A DNA stretch of 64,000 nucleotides from Plasmopara viticola (taxonomy: Eukaryota; Oomycota; Peronosporomycetes; Peronosporales; Peronosporaceae): contig MBPM02000046.1 in the NCBI GenBank assembly GCA_001695595.3, forward strand, positions 310,001 through 374,000, in the 5' to 3' direction. Every line of letters starts with the position of its first letter. Position 1 is the stretch's first letter. Positions 43,356-54,259 of this stretch are shown here, one piece after another. The position numbers were made by a program, and so were the translations under genes. The notes beneath the pieces are model-generated. The model saw only the letters and a list, made by a program, of their open reading frames with translations. It made no database searches and had not been told where the DNA came from.

Positions 43356-43847
43356 TCAAACGGGTATCATTTCGTTGATCTTCGATAGTTTGGCGGGATT
43401 GAAGGCTTCTCTCTCCCGAAGTGGAACTTTCTGAGCTACCCGATACTCGAGAGATTGTCCATAGGGCCCTGGTACAGCAGCAGCTTCCTCGGGAGATTGC
43501 ACCTTGGGCTTCGCTGGTCCTGTAGCAGCTATTCGGGGGGTTTGCTCTTTCGGCTTCCCAGCTTTCTTTGAAAATTTCCCATATACTGGACGTTTCTTCA
43601 CCTTGAACATCCTACTCGCAGCTTTCGTGGCGAAGGCTTTCGTTTTCGTGTTCAACTTTTGCTTGAAACGCCCACCGATGGATTTGGGCAATTTCAAGCC
43701 GGACAATTTAATTCTTTCTTCGTCTTCGTCAGCTTCCTCTTGAAGTCCCCTTCGAAGGTGCTGAGAGTCTTGACTGGCGTCCACGATGCCGTGGCTGGTG
43801 GCCAGGAATGTTGCTAGAATGAGCACGAAAAGACACAATTGACGCAT
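43356..43847 (-). CDS. secreted RxLR-type (QHLR/DEER) effector 3
   Basis: 163 aa, the longest member. Signal peptide MRQLCLFVLILATFLATSHG, QHLRRGLQEEADEDEER, then a Lys-rich region (GRFKQKLNTKTKAFATKAAS, MFKVKKRPVYGKFSKKAGKP) and a C-terminal segment ending SKINEMIPV. Close paralogue of effector 4, whose DNA keeps the same C-terminal region beyond an early stop; here the frame is complete. Start fixed by the GCATGCGTC context and upstream promoter site. It lies head to head with effector 4 across a 3.26-kb interval. Confidence 0.92.
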   Translation of the reverse strand: MRQLCLFVLILATFLATSHGIVDASQDSQHLRRGLQEEADEDEERIKLSGLKLPKSIGGRFKQKLNTKTKAFATKAASRMFKVKKRPVYGKFSKKAGKPKEQTPRIAATGPAKPKVQSPEEAAAVPGPYGQSLEYRVAQKVPLREREAFNPAKLSKINEMIPV

Positions 43848-43866
43848 GCTTCACCACTTGTAGTGC

Positions 43867-43882
43867 AAATAGAAGAGTGAGC
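43867..43882 (-). promoter_or_regulatory. Inr+FPR-like core promoter of effector 3
   Basis: Minus-strand GCTCACTCTTCTATTT, 19 bp before the ATG at 43847; same sequence and spacing as in effectors 2 and 4. Confidence 0.65.
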
Positions 43883-43884
43883 TC

Positions 43885-44990
43885 ATGTTCATCAGACACT
43901 TCGTCTACGTGAACTATACGAAGTAGGGTTTGAAGCGCATAGAGCAAAACCTTTTTCTTAAGTGTCACCTTATAGAGTAGAGACACGTCAAGTATGTGTT
44001 TGGCTATCAATGAGCTGTTTATTTGTATATTTTAAGATGCACAGTTGCCTGGCGCACTGCGAACGAGCATGCGTAAAAAAGCGAGGCACCTGAAATATAT
44101 GGGAGACTATCCATGTTTGCACGACTCGTGGAATGCGGAAAGGCCGATGCGTACCTTCGATAAATCGTCTTATAAAAAAGAGTCTCGGAGAAATGCGTGC
44201 GCTACTGAGAACGTACATTGTCGCTGGGTCATTGTATAGACATAGTGAACCGACACTTGAGACTCTATGAGCAACACTTGGCGCAACATGCTATCGCACA
44301 AGCGGGGGCCGCATTATATCAACCAATACTTTCTTTTTTGCGTAAAACAACTCTAATTTCTTGCAATTTCACCTTTACATTGAACGGAACGATGCTATGA
44401 ACATCACTGCAATTCTATATACTAAACTGCAATATAAGTGTGACCAGTAAAGCACCAAGGTGCAGTCTGTACGTACGCCAAATATGGACAGCCGCACGGT
44501 GAAATAAAGGTAGAGACGAGCAGAACGAGTGCGACTCAAGCATATGGTCATGCTATGGCTGGACTAGCTTTCGCCTTACAGAATATTGAACTAGAGTCTC
44601 TTCGACAATGCTGCGACGATTTGTCGATCACAACGTACTTGCTGTTACACGTTAAAAAATCACTTGCCGTCATCATTTTGCAGAGCCGTCTCATTAAATG
44701 CAAAAGCGTGCAAAGTGTCAGCCGCGAAGAGTACGAGGTCGTGCAAATTGTCCTTGTCGTATTCCGAGCCGAGGTGATGGTGCATGTGCACGTGCCTTTG
44801 CAGCCGGAAAAGCTTCTCGAGTATTTTGCTGACTGGGTGGAAGCATGAGGGCGTCCGAATTGTGCTGCTGCTGTTGCACTTATTAGGATTAGTAAATCGC
44901 GTGCAGCTGACGATTATAGCAACTTTTTCGGCGTTGGGTCTGTATTCACAGAAACTGTTCACTATCATGTGTATATTGTTAGAGTAGACA
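43885..44990. repeat. effector 5'-flanking block, copy C (left arm of inverted duplication)
   Basis: Upstream region of effector 3. Its reverse complement is seen at about 46310-47076 ('catgctcgttcgcagtgcg', 'gagactatccatgtttgcacg' and 'tggtcatgctatggctggacta' in both). It also matches block B. Confidence 0.75.
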
Positions 44991-46310
44991 TTCTACTACC
45001 AGCCACCATTACAGCCTACTAGGGAGTTAGTAATGCTTCGACCTCAAAATCATATGCTTTAAAGGCAAGTTCGTGGGTATAAGACTAAAAAAAGGTGTAC
45101 ACATATAGGATACCTATGTGAGAGGCATTTTCAACCTGAAATGATAAAGTACGCCAGATACTATAACAGACTGCTACGCAACCTACTCCACGCGCCATAA
45201 AAATACGAAGAATTATACACTAGATTCCTCGAGAACCATCACACATCTAGTAGATCGTCGTGTTTTTTTAAGCTGCACCACAAATGGACAAACACGATTG
45301 TTTGCTAGATCTACATAAATCATAAACATTTAGCACGATACAGATCTTCGTATTGGCAGTAGGTAGATGCGTTCCGTATACCATCATCTCTTTCTTGTAA
45401 CAACCGTTATGAACACATCCGATCCAAATCTTCCTTAATCCACCTATTTTGCTTTTTTTTCGCACGGTGAGTCTCACAGCAAAGCCGTTCAATTTGGCAT
45501 AAGTTTAAGTCGAGCTTCCCGCTTCTTCAAAAGACGGAAAAGTCGCGTTTTCATGGTATTTACATAGTAAGGTAATGCCAAATAATCTGAGAAATTGGTG
45601 CTGGTAGGATTGTCTACCGGCGCTTATCAGTTTATAGAAAAAGCGGTGGCTGAAGACACGAAGCTGTGTTAGCGTGTAGATGGGGGTGTAGCTCTAGCCA
45701 AAAGGGGGTCTAGCTACAGGCGCTCCCGGGTTGTATAGTTAGCATAATTTACACTCGTTTTTACTTATTGCTGATGTAGTGAACGAGCAAATGGTTGGTT
45801 TTAATTCTACAGCGCTTATTAGAGACTATGAGTGCAATCGTGTCTGTCATCCGTTGATACGAATCGATAGTGATGGCAAAAACCTTGCGATCACTACTAG
45901 ATTTGCGCCAACAGAATCAGTTGGTAGCAAGCGTGCATTGATCATTGATCGTAACAAACTGTATGCAGCAAAAACTAGCAGATGTAAGATGTACTGCCAA
46001 TGTGAAGATCTGCATGGTACCAAACCTTTGATCAGTTTCAACGAGTAGATCCGACACATTAGCGTGTCTGTATATTCGTGATACAGTCTTAGAAACCACG
46101 ACCATTTCTGAATGTGAAATTGTTCTTGGAAAATGAGTGCAAACCTCTTCGAAGTTGCATGATGCGTGGAGTCGATGAATTGGTGAAGAAGCAGTCTGTA
46201 TCACAGTATCTTTGCTTACTCGATCTTTTGAGTGCAAAGGTGCCTACGCCTCCCCCTCGGCTCGAAATACGACAAGGATTTTTTGCACGACCTCGAACTT
46301 TTCGCGGCCG
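44991..46310. other. spacer between the inverted effector arms
   Basis: No recognised gene. It carries a plus frame at 45779-46048 (see separate entry), a repeat end at 45585-45760 shared with 38510-38670, and a stretch at 45270-45420 with weak similarity to 51680-51760. Confidence 0.4.
45779..46048 (+). pseudogene. unidentified repeated coding fragment
   Basis: GTG-initiated 89-codon frame: GFNSTALIRDYECNRVCHPL, IRIDSDGKNLAITTRFAPTE and IIDRNKLYAAKTSRCKMYCQ. A relative lies on the minus strand at 52060-51797 (GFKSTAHIKIENDGKNLAIL), and a third, more decayed trace at 10740-11060. Conserved enough to be a former protein, but no family recognised and no start codon context. Confidence 0.4.
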
Positions 46311-47076
46311 ACACTTTGCACCACTTAGTTGGTAATCAGGAGGAGCTGCGGTCGTTGTTTCTGGACTGAGGAAACTTTTTCGATCGGATTAAGAAGTCCT
46401 AGTTGGGTGCAGTGTAAGCCACGTGAAAACGCGTCAGCATCAAATGAGACGGCGCTGCAAAATGATGACGGCACGGAATTTCTTAATGTGTACTAGCAGA
46501 TTTACAAGACGGTGCGCAGCATTTTCGAACGGGTTCTAGTTCAATATTCTGTTAGGCGAAAGCTAGTCCAGCCATAGCATGACCATATACCTGAGTGGCA
46601 CTCTTGTGCCTTTTTTCCACCGTGCGGTTGTCCAAATTGCGGTGATCTTTATGGCATAGACGTCGGATATTACAAACCATATTGCACTAAATGTTGATAA
46701 ACCATGTCTATATAATGACCCGGCGTCTCAGTAGCGCACCCATTTCTCCAAAGATTCTTTTTTATAAGACGATTTATCGAATGTACGCATCGGCCTTTCC
46801 GCATTCCACGAGTCGTGCAAACATGGATAGTCTCCCATATATTTCAGGTGCCTCGCTTTTTGACGCATGCTCGTTCGCAGTGCGTCAGGCAACTGTGTAT
46901 CTTGAAAAGATAGACGATATACAAATAAACAGCTCATTAATGGTTATCGTGGATAGCCGAACAGATGCTTGACGTGTCTCTACTCTATAACGTGACACTT
47001 AAATAAAAGGTGTTGCTCTATGCGTTCAAACCCTACTTCGTATAGTTCAATTTGACGAAGTGTCTGATGAACATGA
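46311..47076. repeat. effector 5'-flanking block, copy D (right arm of inverted duplication)
   Basis: Inverted counterpart of block C; see 43885-44990. It ends at the promoter of effector 4. Differences include an indel near 46950-46990. Confidence 0.75.
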
Positions 47077-47092
47077 GCTCACTCTTCTATTT
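47077..47092 (+). promoter_or_regulatory. Inr+FPR-like core promoter of effector 4
   Basis: GCTCACTCTTCTATTT, 19 bp before the ATG at 47112. Conserved although the gene downstream has an early stop. Confidence 0.65.
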
Positions 47093-47111
47093 GCACTACA
47101 AGTGGTGAAGC

Positions 47112-47471
47112 ATGCGTCGATTGTATCTTTTCGTGCTCATTCTAGCAACATTCCTGACCACCAGCCACGGCATCGTGGACGCCAGTCAAGACTTTCAGCA
47201 CCTTCGAAGGGGACTTCAAGAGGAAGCTGGCGAAGACGAAGAAAGGATGAAACTGTCCGGCTTTAAATTGCCCAAATCATTCGGTAAGCGTTTCAAGCAA
47301 AAGTTGAGCACGAAAACGAAAGCCTTCGCCACAAGAGCTGCGAGTAGGATGTTTCAGAAGAAGAAAGGTCCATTATATGGGAAATATTACAAGAATGCTG
47401 GGAAGCCCAAACGGCAAACTCCCCAAATAGCTGCTACAGGACCAGCGAAGCCCAAGGGGCAATCTCCTTAG
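47112..47471 (+). CDS. secreted RxLR-type effector 4, C-terminally truncated
   Basis: 119 aa: signal peptide MRRLYLFVLILATFLTTSHG, QHLRRGLQEEAGEDEER, Lys-rich middle (GKRFKQKLSTKTKAFATRAA), ending ATGPAKPKGQSP at a TAG (47469-47471). The DNA beyond, to about 47602, is still homologous in the same frame to the last ~44 codons of effector 3, so one substitution at a Glu codon caused the truncation. The secretion and QHLR/DEER parts remain, so the shorter protein could still be made. It may equally be a pseudogene. Confidence 0.85.
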   Translation: MRRLYLFVLILATFLTTSHGIVDASQDFQHLRRGLQEEAGEDEERMKLSGFKLPKSFGKRFKQKLSTKTKAFATRAASRMFQKKKGPLYGKYYKNAGKPKRQTPQIAATGPAKPKGQSP

Positions 47472-47602
47472 GAAGCTGCTGCTGTACCAGGGCCCTATGG
47501 ACAGTCTCTCAAGTACCGGGTAGCTCAGAAAGTTCTCTTTCCGGGGAGAAAAGCCTTCAATCCCGTCAAACTATCGAAGATCAACGAAATGATACCGGTT
47601 TG

Positions 47603-48419
47603 ATCAGAGCGCGTATCTACTCCAATGGCGTAAGCCGTAGTGACATTTTTCTTCCAAGTTGTAATTTACCCATTATGACCCCCCCCTTTTTTTATTTACC
47701 TCATGAAGTGCACATCCTAACTTGAAATTTATCAAAAAAGAGTAAAAAAGTCTTATCCAACTTCTTTAATTTCTGCACATCGTCGTTTCGTATCGACAAT
47801 TTTCAATGTCAAAGGTGTTTTTACCTTTAAAAAAGGTAAAAACCCCACCAACGAATTTTTAAAAGTGCAAGGTGCCTCGGGAAATTGAAAGGCAGAAAAG
47901 CAAACGAAACAGCGTTGGCAGAACGATATTCTTAAGAGCATGGACGTAACGGATTATTAAAATCCTCAATCCATAAGAAAATATTGTGGCTTGGTAGCTC
48001 TTAATGAGGAGCAGAACATCATATAATTTGGTGAGTTGTTTTATATATTGAAATATGCTCCTTGTAGTTTAATTTACACTGCTTGGTTCGTTCTACTATC
48101 GCGAAAGCAATTCAAGGCCATGCATGTTGAGTATGGCAACAGGATTGAGGTGCTTACTGCATAGATGCTGGCCACATGACAAGTGAGTCAGTAGAAGCAT
48201 TCGATGATTCTTGTGTTGAAGAAGCAAAATACAGCTAAGGTCTTTGCTTTTTAGAAATACATTTTCGATTAGTTGTAATCTCTAACAATTGTTTTATCTT
48301 GTCAAAATAAGACTCACCTACGTATCCATCCATTCCTTTCAGTTTTACTCAGTGTTAAACCTTTGACCATGCTTATTTTGCAATTTCTGCTTGTATCCTT
48401 TTGTGCGCAATTTAAGAAA
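47603..48419. other. spacer with a coding remnant
   Basis: No gene. 47960-48170 is a decayed relative of the remnant at 39335-39600. 'accggtttgatcagagcgcgtatc' near 47594 shows that the effector 3'-flank continues a little. Confidence 0.4.
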
Positions 48420-48960
48420 GTGGTCTCTGTTTTAAGTGCTTGACGACCACAATTAACGCACGCTTCTCATAAAATTCGCATCTCTTGGATAAAAAGTGCG
48501 AAACCTCGGAGAAGTGCGTCAAGAACATTTTTAATGAAGCACAAGAAGCACGAATAGCTCTAGTAGCCTCATCAGCTGACCAACTCTGATCTCACCTACT
48601 GCTTTACCAGCTGGCGTACCGCAATGAGAATTTGACACTCCGTTTTAAAAGAGGAAGGGCACGTCTACCACGCGCAACGCAGTTCAACGCAGTACTACTT
48701 CAACAATCATACCGTGAGGCCCAGTCCAACGTACGCAGGGCTGGAAAATACTGGCCTTGACAGTGTCAGTCACGCCATTCGCAGTGTAGCTGTTTCCAGT
48801 ACATTTACACAGTAGTGAGCTGGTCTTGCAGAGGTAATTAATGAAACGCTGCGTAAAAGAGGCGTGCAAAAGGACCGGTATGTCGCTTACAGAGCGTTTG
48901 CAGCCTCCCTTTTGTGTTTCTTGCGTCGACTTGGTATTTCTCGAGCCACATCGGCATAGG
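48420..48960 (+). repeat. unidentified coding remnant W, copy 2
   Basis: Matches 14700-15290. One frame gives CNAVLLQQSYREAQSNVRRA-type peptides (approximately, across the stretch near 48690-48745) and AKGPVCRLQSV near 48870. Broken. Confidence 0.5.
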
Positions 48961-49469
48961 CAGAGGCTTGCCCAGTATGCCTAGGTCTTGATGGCGAACG
49001 ATTGACTTTGTTTTTGTATCAGCTGTGCTAACGCTTCTCCATGCAACGTACAGCTAACTGCTGCAACAATCAACAAGATGTCGTGCTTTTTTTCAATCGG
49101 ATTCGAAGCAACGTCATGTCATTTGCCGCTACTAGAGTCTCGCTTCTTGGCTCGATGCATTAGACGAGCTTCACGTGCCCCTGTATTATGGCTGGAAGAT
49201 GTTTGATGAGTCCTCCAACTAGCAAGAAGGACAAGGAATACGTGGCATACATTCGTTAGCAGCGATCACAATGTGCTTGTTTATTTGTCAACGTTTAATA
49301 TTAACGAAAACAACCGGAAGATTATGCGCGGGAAAGTAAATAAACGGACTCAAATGGGTGCAAGCCGACCCGAAAGAAAAGTGTATTCGGCTTGTTACCC
49401 AACGCAGGCAATTAGGAGAAGATCTACATATAGCACGGCTTATTTCATCAAAGTGGATACGCACTCTGA
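48961..49469. repeat. effector 3'-flanking block, copy E
   Basis: No gene. Contains 'gaatacgtggcatacattcgttagcagcgatca' near 49235, matching 40480 and 63295, and 'agtggatacgcactctgatca', the conserved bases just after effector stop codons. Confidence 0.55.
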
Positions 49470-49844
49470 TCATTTCAATTTCACAAATGACTTTCCTTTG
49501 CTATGGTGGGGTTGTGCGTTATGGTCTTTTTGGATTTGATCTAATTCTTTTGGAGATTTTCCGTTATATTGTTTGAGTGGCGTCGTGTATTCATGAGCAG
49601 CTTTTGTAGGCACTTGAGTCTTGTACTTCACTTTCGCGGCATTGACGGTCGCAGCGTTCACTTTCGGATTGGATTTAAAAAAACCTCTCAGAGCCTTGGA
49701 AAAGAAATTTCTTTCTTCGTCTGCGGCAACATCCTCTTGAAGTTTTTCTCGAAGGCGCTCGGGGTCTTGTTTGGCGTCCACGAAACCGTGACTAGTGGCC
49801 AGGAAAGTCGCGAGAACGAGCAGGAAAACACACGATCGACGCAT
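49470..49844 (-). CDS. secreted RxLR-type (ERLR/DEER) effector 5
   Basis: 124 aa from the ATG at 49844; the open frame extends 61 codons further upstream but only this ATG gives a signal peptide and matches the paralogues. MRRSCVFLLVLATFLATSHG is the signal peptide, then PERLREKLQEDVAADEERNF (ERLR as the RxLR-type motif, DEER). The tail (AATVNAAKVKYKTQVPTKAA, HNAQPHHSKGKSFVKLK) resembles effector 1 more than 2-4. The family therefore has two subgroups, 1/5 and 2/3/4. Confidence 0.88.
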   Translation of the reverse strand: MRRSCVFLLVLATFLATSHGFVDAKQDPERLREKLQEDVAADEERNFFSKALRGFFKSNPKVNAATVNAAKVKYKTQVPTKAAHEYTTPLKQYNGKSPKELDQIQKDHNAQPHHSKGKSFVKLK

Positions 49845-50960
49845 AATTCTTCTTGTACAGAGCAAGAAGAAGAGTGCGCTTCTGTTCCTACTTAAAAAAA
49901 AAACTTTTTTACGTATACAATATACAAACGAGAGTTGATTCATGTATAGTACGGGTAGCGTCGAAACTTTACGAGAGGCTATCCTATCTGCACGACGCGT
50001 GTAATGCGAGAGAGCCGAAGGGTACACATGACAAAAGGTCGTAAGCGAGAAAAAAAAGAGGACTTTCAGCCACAGAAGAAGAAGGAGTAATATACCAATC
50101 GATGTCCTGATCTAAGACTACGTGTCAGGTATTGGCATTTTAACGAAATATTGACACGATGGTACGCTACTGACAACGAGAACAGTTGTAGGGTCTTTCT
50201 ACTGACATATTGCTTCAAAATTAGAAGATAAAATACAACGCAACACAGAACATCTAGTGTCGCGAGTTGGTAAGGAAACGAAGGCTGTATCTTTTTTGTT
50301 GTTGCAAGTTTATAGTACTGCGCCGGGCAAAATATTTTCAAGTTCAATATATTTTAAAGTAGTAACATCTTCACAAATAGCGTTTACCGTATAAACCATG
50401 CACACATGGTCCACACGAACAAGACATATGGGCTATACGAATCTGGATATACAATTGATACATTCAACAAACGTGAGCAATTCATATTGTGTATGGTAAA
50501 AACATCACCTCAGTTTTCTTAACTGAACTGCAATAAAGGTGAGGCCATAAAACCACCAAGGTGCAGTCTTTGTGCATGCAATGTAGCGATTGAGCAGTCG
50601 CACGATAAAAAACCTGCACAGTCGAGCAAAACGGGTGCGACCCAAGTGATGGTAATGCGTTGGTTCCGCCTTTGACGTCCTTGAGCAAGAAACAGTTGCG
50701 TATTTTGTGAAAGCATAAAGGTCATAATGCCGCCAATCGTCGGGTGCTGTTGCACTTACTGTAGGCAGAATTATTCGAGACGATTACGTTAGTCGATCGT
50801 AGTTCATTACTGCTGATAACAATAGCACCCTTGTTGACGCTGGTCTTACTACAGCATGTCTGTTCTCCTAGGATTTGTCCGCTTTATTGTGTATTTTGTC
50901 CAAGTAGTGCATTGACTTCGAGACCATATGCTTTTAAAGCATGTTCGTGGTAATTGAAAG
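49845..50960. repeat. effector 5'-flanking block, copy E
   Basis: Upstream region of effector 5. Its core promoter is weaker (minus-strand GCGCACTCTTCTTCTTGC near 49880). Further out it matches the other blocks: 'aataaaggtgaggccataaaaccaccaaggtgcagtc' near 50530 and 'gcatatgcttttaaagcatg'-type sequence near 50925. Confidence 0.6.
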
Positions 50961-51640
50961 AGAAGGTATTTACATTGTAGCTCACTGATTATTGAAGCGC
51001 AAAAAAATTTTCTTGGGCCCTCTTGAAATTATTATGCTTAAACGGGAAGCCCAAAGTAACTAAGAGAAAAAAGAATAGCTGACACTCTGAGGATTATATG
51101 CTAAACTAAAAATTAAAGCAGCCAAAATGATTTGACGTTACTCAACAACGGACCCAATTAACAGCGTCTAGGAAGGAAAGGGCAAGCTTCAGTCGCGGTA
51201 AATGTTTCTTTGTAACACCGATCCTGAAACTCTGGCGTTGTTTACACAGGTGTAAACTTGGACACTTACTCGAGTGATATTGCCTTCCTCCATGGAATTA
51301 AACAAAGCGGCCAGAGGCGCTAGGTCGAGCCTGCAATAGTGCTGTACAAGTGGAGTCTTAGGTCGTCCCCCCTATACTAAATAGCTTGACGACACAAGTA
51401 AACTTTACACCCCACTTTACCTTATTTTCGACGAACAAATTTACTGCTCCCTTAACTACCTCTCTTTATATATTTTTACTTATATCTCCCACAAATTATT
51501 TTGGACCAGAAACTCTTTTTTTTATCTATTATTATAAATTTAGTCCTGTAACATGTTCTCTTCATCTAGTGTCAATTGTTATATCCTATCAAGAAACAAA
51601 GGTTAATGTCAATCTGAGCGACAATAAATTTTAGTGCGAG
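50961..51640. other. intergenic, nothing recognised
   Basis: AT-rich; an 82-codon frame at 51386-51634 (hydrophobic, Thr/Phe/Tyr-rich) has no recognised family and probably arises by chance. Confidence 0.35.
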
Positions 51641-51796
51641 TTGGCCCAAAAAAAATTTGCGATCTACTCTCTAAAATTGATTTTAACATTTAGTACGATG
51701 CAAAGCTTGACATTTGTAGTACATTCCACAATGATAGATCTTGCGGCAAAAAGAATGTTGCGATCAGTAATCACCGCATGCTTGTAAGCGCGGAAT

Positions 51797-52060
51797 TTAC
51801 AACAAACGGTATAAATTTAACAGGATCGCAAGATTCTTGCCATCATTTTCAATTTTTATGTGCGCTGTAGATTTGAATCCGGCTACATGCCCATTTACTA
51901 CACTAGCAAAAAAGAATACAGGAGCTGTAAACCAATCGTCTTGACTAGAAATTTTGAGGATAGGAATATTGGCGCGAAAAAAATTGATCGTCGTCTTTAA
52001 CCTGTAATCCGACGTTGTTTGTACAGTTGCTCTTTCCAATGTAGCATCACAATTAGCCAT
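51797..52060 (-). pseudogene. unidentified repeated coding fragment
   Basis: 87 codons from ATG 52060: MANCDATLERATVQTTSDYR, then FFFASVVNGHVAGFKSTAHI, KIENDGKNLAIL, relatives of the 45779-46048 peptide (GFNSTALIRD, IRIDSDGKNLAI). After the stop the DNA still reads as decayed homologue to about 51640 (compare 45950 'atcattgatcgtaacaaactgtatgcagcaaaaac'). Function unknown. Confidence 0.4.
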
Positions 52061-52300
52061 GTCAGACTACTGAGGCATTTTTAAGCCTACTTATTATACT
52101 ATAGACACACCATTCTTTGACGAGTGACAGTTTTTATGCTCGTCAATTCTTGATATATAAGTCACGACTTTGCAAAAAAAGTAGCCAGCTTTGACCTTAA
52201 GCCTTCTAAAAATCTTTATTTTGTCATTCATACACGCCAAATGTTGTTCAGCCCCATTCGATAAGATTTTTTCCATCTTGTTATCCTTTGGTGTACCGCA

Positions 52301-52530
52301 GTCACGGAGGAAGCTTTTTGAAAGGTGAAGTATTGACCGAGGCTTGGGCGGTGAGCTAGGGCGATGTCGACAAGAAGAAAATTTAGTCACTCAAAGCACG
52401 CTACAAAGTAAGGTTTAATGGAGAGCTCTTGCGATGATTGTCTAGCTACAGCCTAGATGGTGCCCTCAGACATCTACTGCTACCATACTTTGAAGGCTAT
52501 CAGTCTCGTCCACTCCATCTGGCGTTTTAC
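52301..52530 (-). repeat. solo Gypsy LTR remnant
   Basis: 'cgcagtcacggagg', 'ggcttgggcggtgag', 'gctacagcctag.tggtg', 'ctgctaccata(c)tttgaaggct' parallel the LTRs at 22865 and 27878. No internal Gypsy sequence adjoins it, so it is a solo or isolated LTR. Confidence 0.55.
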
Positions 52531-52799
52531 TTAATCACTTTCGATCATCGACTCTCAATGTCAATATAGTTTCTGGACCTGTTTTCTTAATCCGAAACTA
52601 TGTCATATGAATAGCCTTAATGCGTATGTACTTTTGAAACATTGTACTCATATGGCGGAGTTGCATTTATATGCAAACCTACCGTAACGAAAAAATACGT
52701 TACACACGACGATCTCATTTGTTAGCTGCACGGCTGAAAAATAGACCTAAGAGCTTAAGGATGTATAACGACTTCCTAAAATACAAGTCCTAGTCAACC

Positions 52800-54090
52800 G
52801 TGATCCACATACTTTATGTTGAAAGCTTGTGTAGTGAGACCGACGCGCGTTTTGGCCGCATCACAAATATCGAATATGAACGCAAGGTGATCACACACCA
52901 ACTATCACACGTAAACCTAACTTCTGCAGCAAGATATAAAGTCGTAAAGTTTATAAGCGACTGCCGTCGTGGCGACGGCCGTTGTCCGGTGGCATGTTCT
53001 TTAGATTGTTAATGTGGACAACATTACATCTGCGTATCATAATGGATCTCGATCGTCGCTGCTAAACAGATTAGTGCATTCTGGACAACGAAATGATAGG
53101 TTTCGCGCAATAAAGGTTCACGTTTCATTTTGTAGGTTCAAGGTGCCTAATTTTGCACTTAAAACACTAGAAAGGCAAACAATATACAAAAGACGGAAAT
53201 TGAGAAATGTTCTAAAGCGAATGAGTCTACTATCTAATATTCAAACTCGGAAGCTAATGCAACGAATGCATTCTTCACATGACTTAGCTTCAAATGCTAG
53301 TAGATACATTCGTGGTTATGCGATGCAATTTCATTAATTCCTAAGAATGAGGCCTTAAAAGAATAGCGACATAAGTGCATTGACAGCTGGGAAAATACCA
53401 TCATGTTTTAAATCATCGCATCAGCTATGGCGGCTGTAACGAATTTCGAAGTTTGATTTCTTTGGATAAAAGCTATAATTTCACATTCAATTACGTAAAA
53501 TAAGCCACAAAAATAATGATGTCAATTCTACTTATTGAAAATGACCATTCGAAGAGCTGAGATCTCTTGACGCTGCACGTCGAGATTAAAGCGCCGGGTT
53601 CTTTCATTTGGTCATCACGACTATTCTAAGTACACACAAGCGATCCTCTTTTATTAATGTGACCGTTTCAAAAGTTCAATTGGCAGCGAGATTTGACATA
53701 ATCTGTTGTGTGTAGATATAATAAAGAGTCATAGTTAGTAATGAATAGTCAGGTCACAAATGCTGATGTCGCTTAATCAAGTTCTGTCCTTTCCTTTTGC
53801 TAATACGACCGGTGCATACCGCATGGTATCTATGTGCCTCTTTGTATATATATACAAAGTAATACTGAGTATTATTCTAGCCTTCATCAGTCTAAAATTA
53901 TGTGCTATAGTATCGAGGAACGGTGAATAACGAATGCTCGCGTAGCAAAGAACTCTACATGACATAATCTACTTTTACGGCAATTATTTGTTTCAAAAGT
54001 AGCGTTATTAAAGCAATTCTTTTATGCAATTCGATCTGAAGTACGTGAGGACACTAAAGAAACGTAGCACGTTGTGCTAATTGATTAGAA
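52800..54090 (+). repeat. U2-upstream duplicated block, copy 3
   Basis: From about 52900 on it aligns with copies 1 and 2. Unlike them it keeps a 107-codon open frame (53014-53337) rich in Arg, Leu and Ser (ALKTLERQTIYKRRKLRNVL, LSNIQTRKLMQRMHSSHD), starting at a non-ATG codon, and a 70-codon frame at 52800-53012. The corresponding DNA in copies 1 and 2 is interrupted. The block may contain part of a former gene, unrecognised. Confidence 0.5.
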
Positions 54091-54091
54091 C

Positions 54092-54250
54092 GATCTCATC
54101 TCCTCGGCGATTTAAGATCAAGTGCAGTTAATGTTTTAATCAAAGCAAAAGCTGTTTTTTTTGCAATTTTTGCAAACTCTATCGGTCATTTGTTTTTGGA
54201 CTGTTTAATTGCTACTAATTAGTAGCAGTTTGGACGATTTCCAGGGGGCT
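54092..54250 (+). pseudogene. U2 snRNA pseudogene, strongly decayed
   Basis: It retains 'cctcggcgatttaagatcaagtg', 'aaaagctg', the Sm-like region 'gcaatttttgcaa', 'ggactgtttaattgct' and 'tagtagcagttt.gacg'. The branch-point site GTAGTA has become GCAGTT and the 3' terminal stem is missing. Not functional. Confidence 0.8.
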
Positions 54251-54259
54251 GGTTGACTT

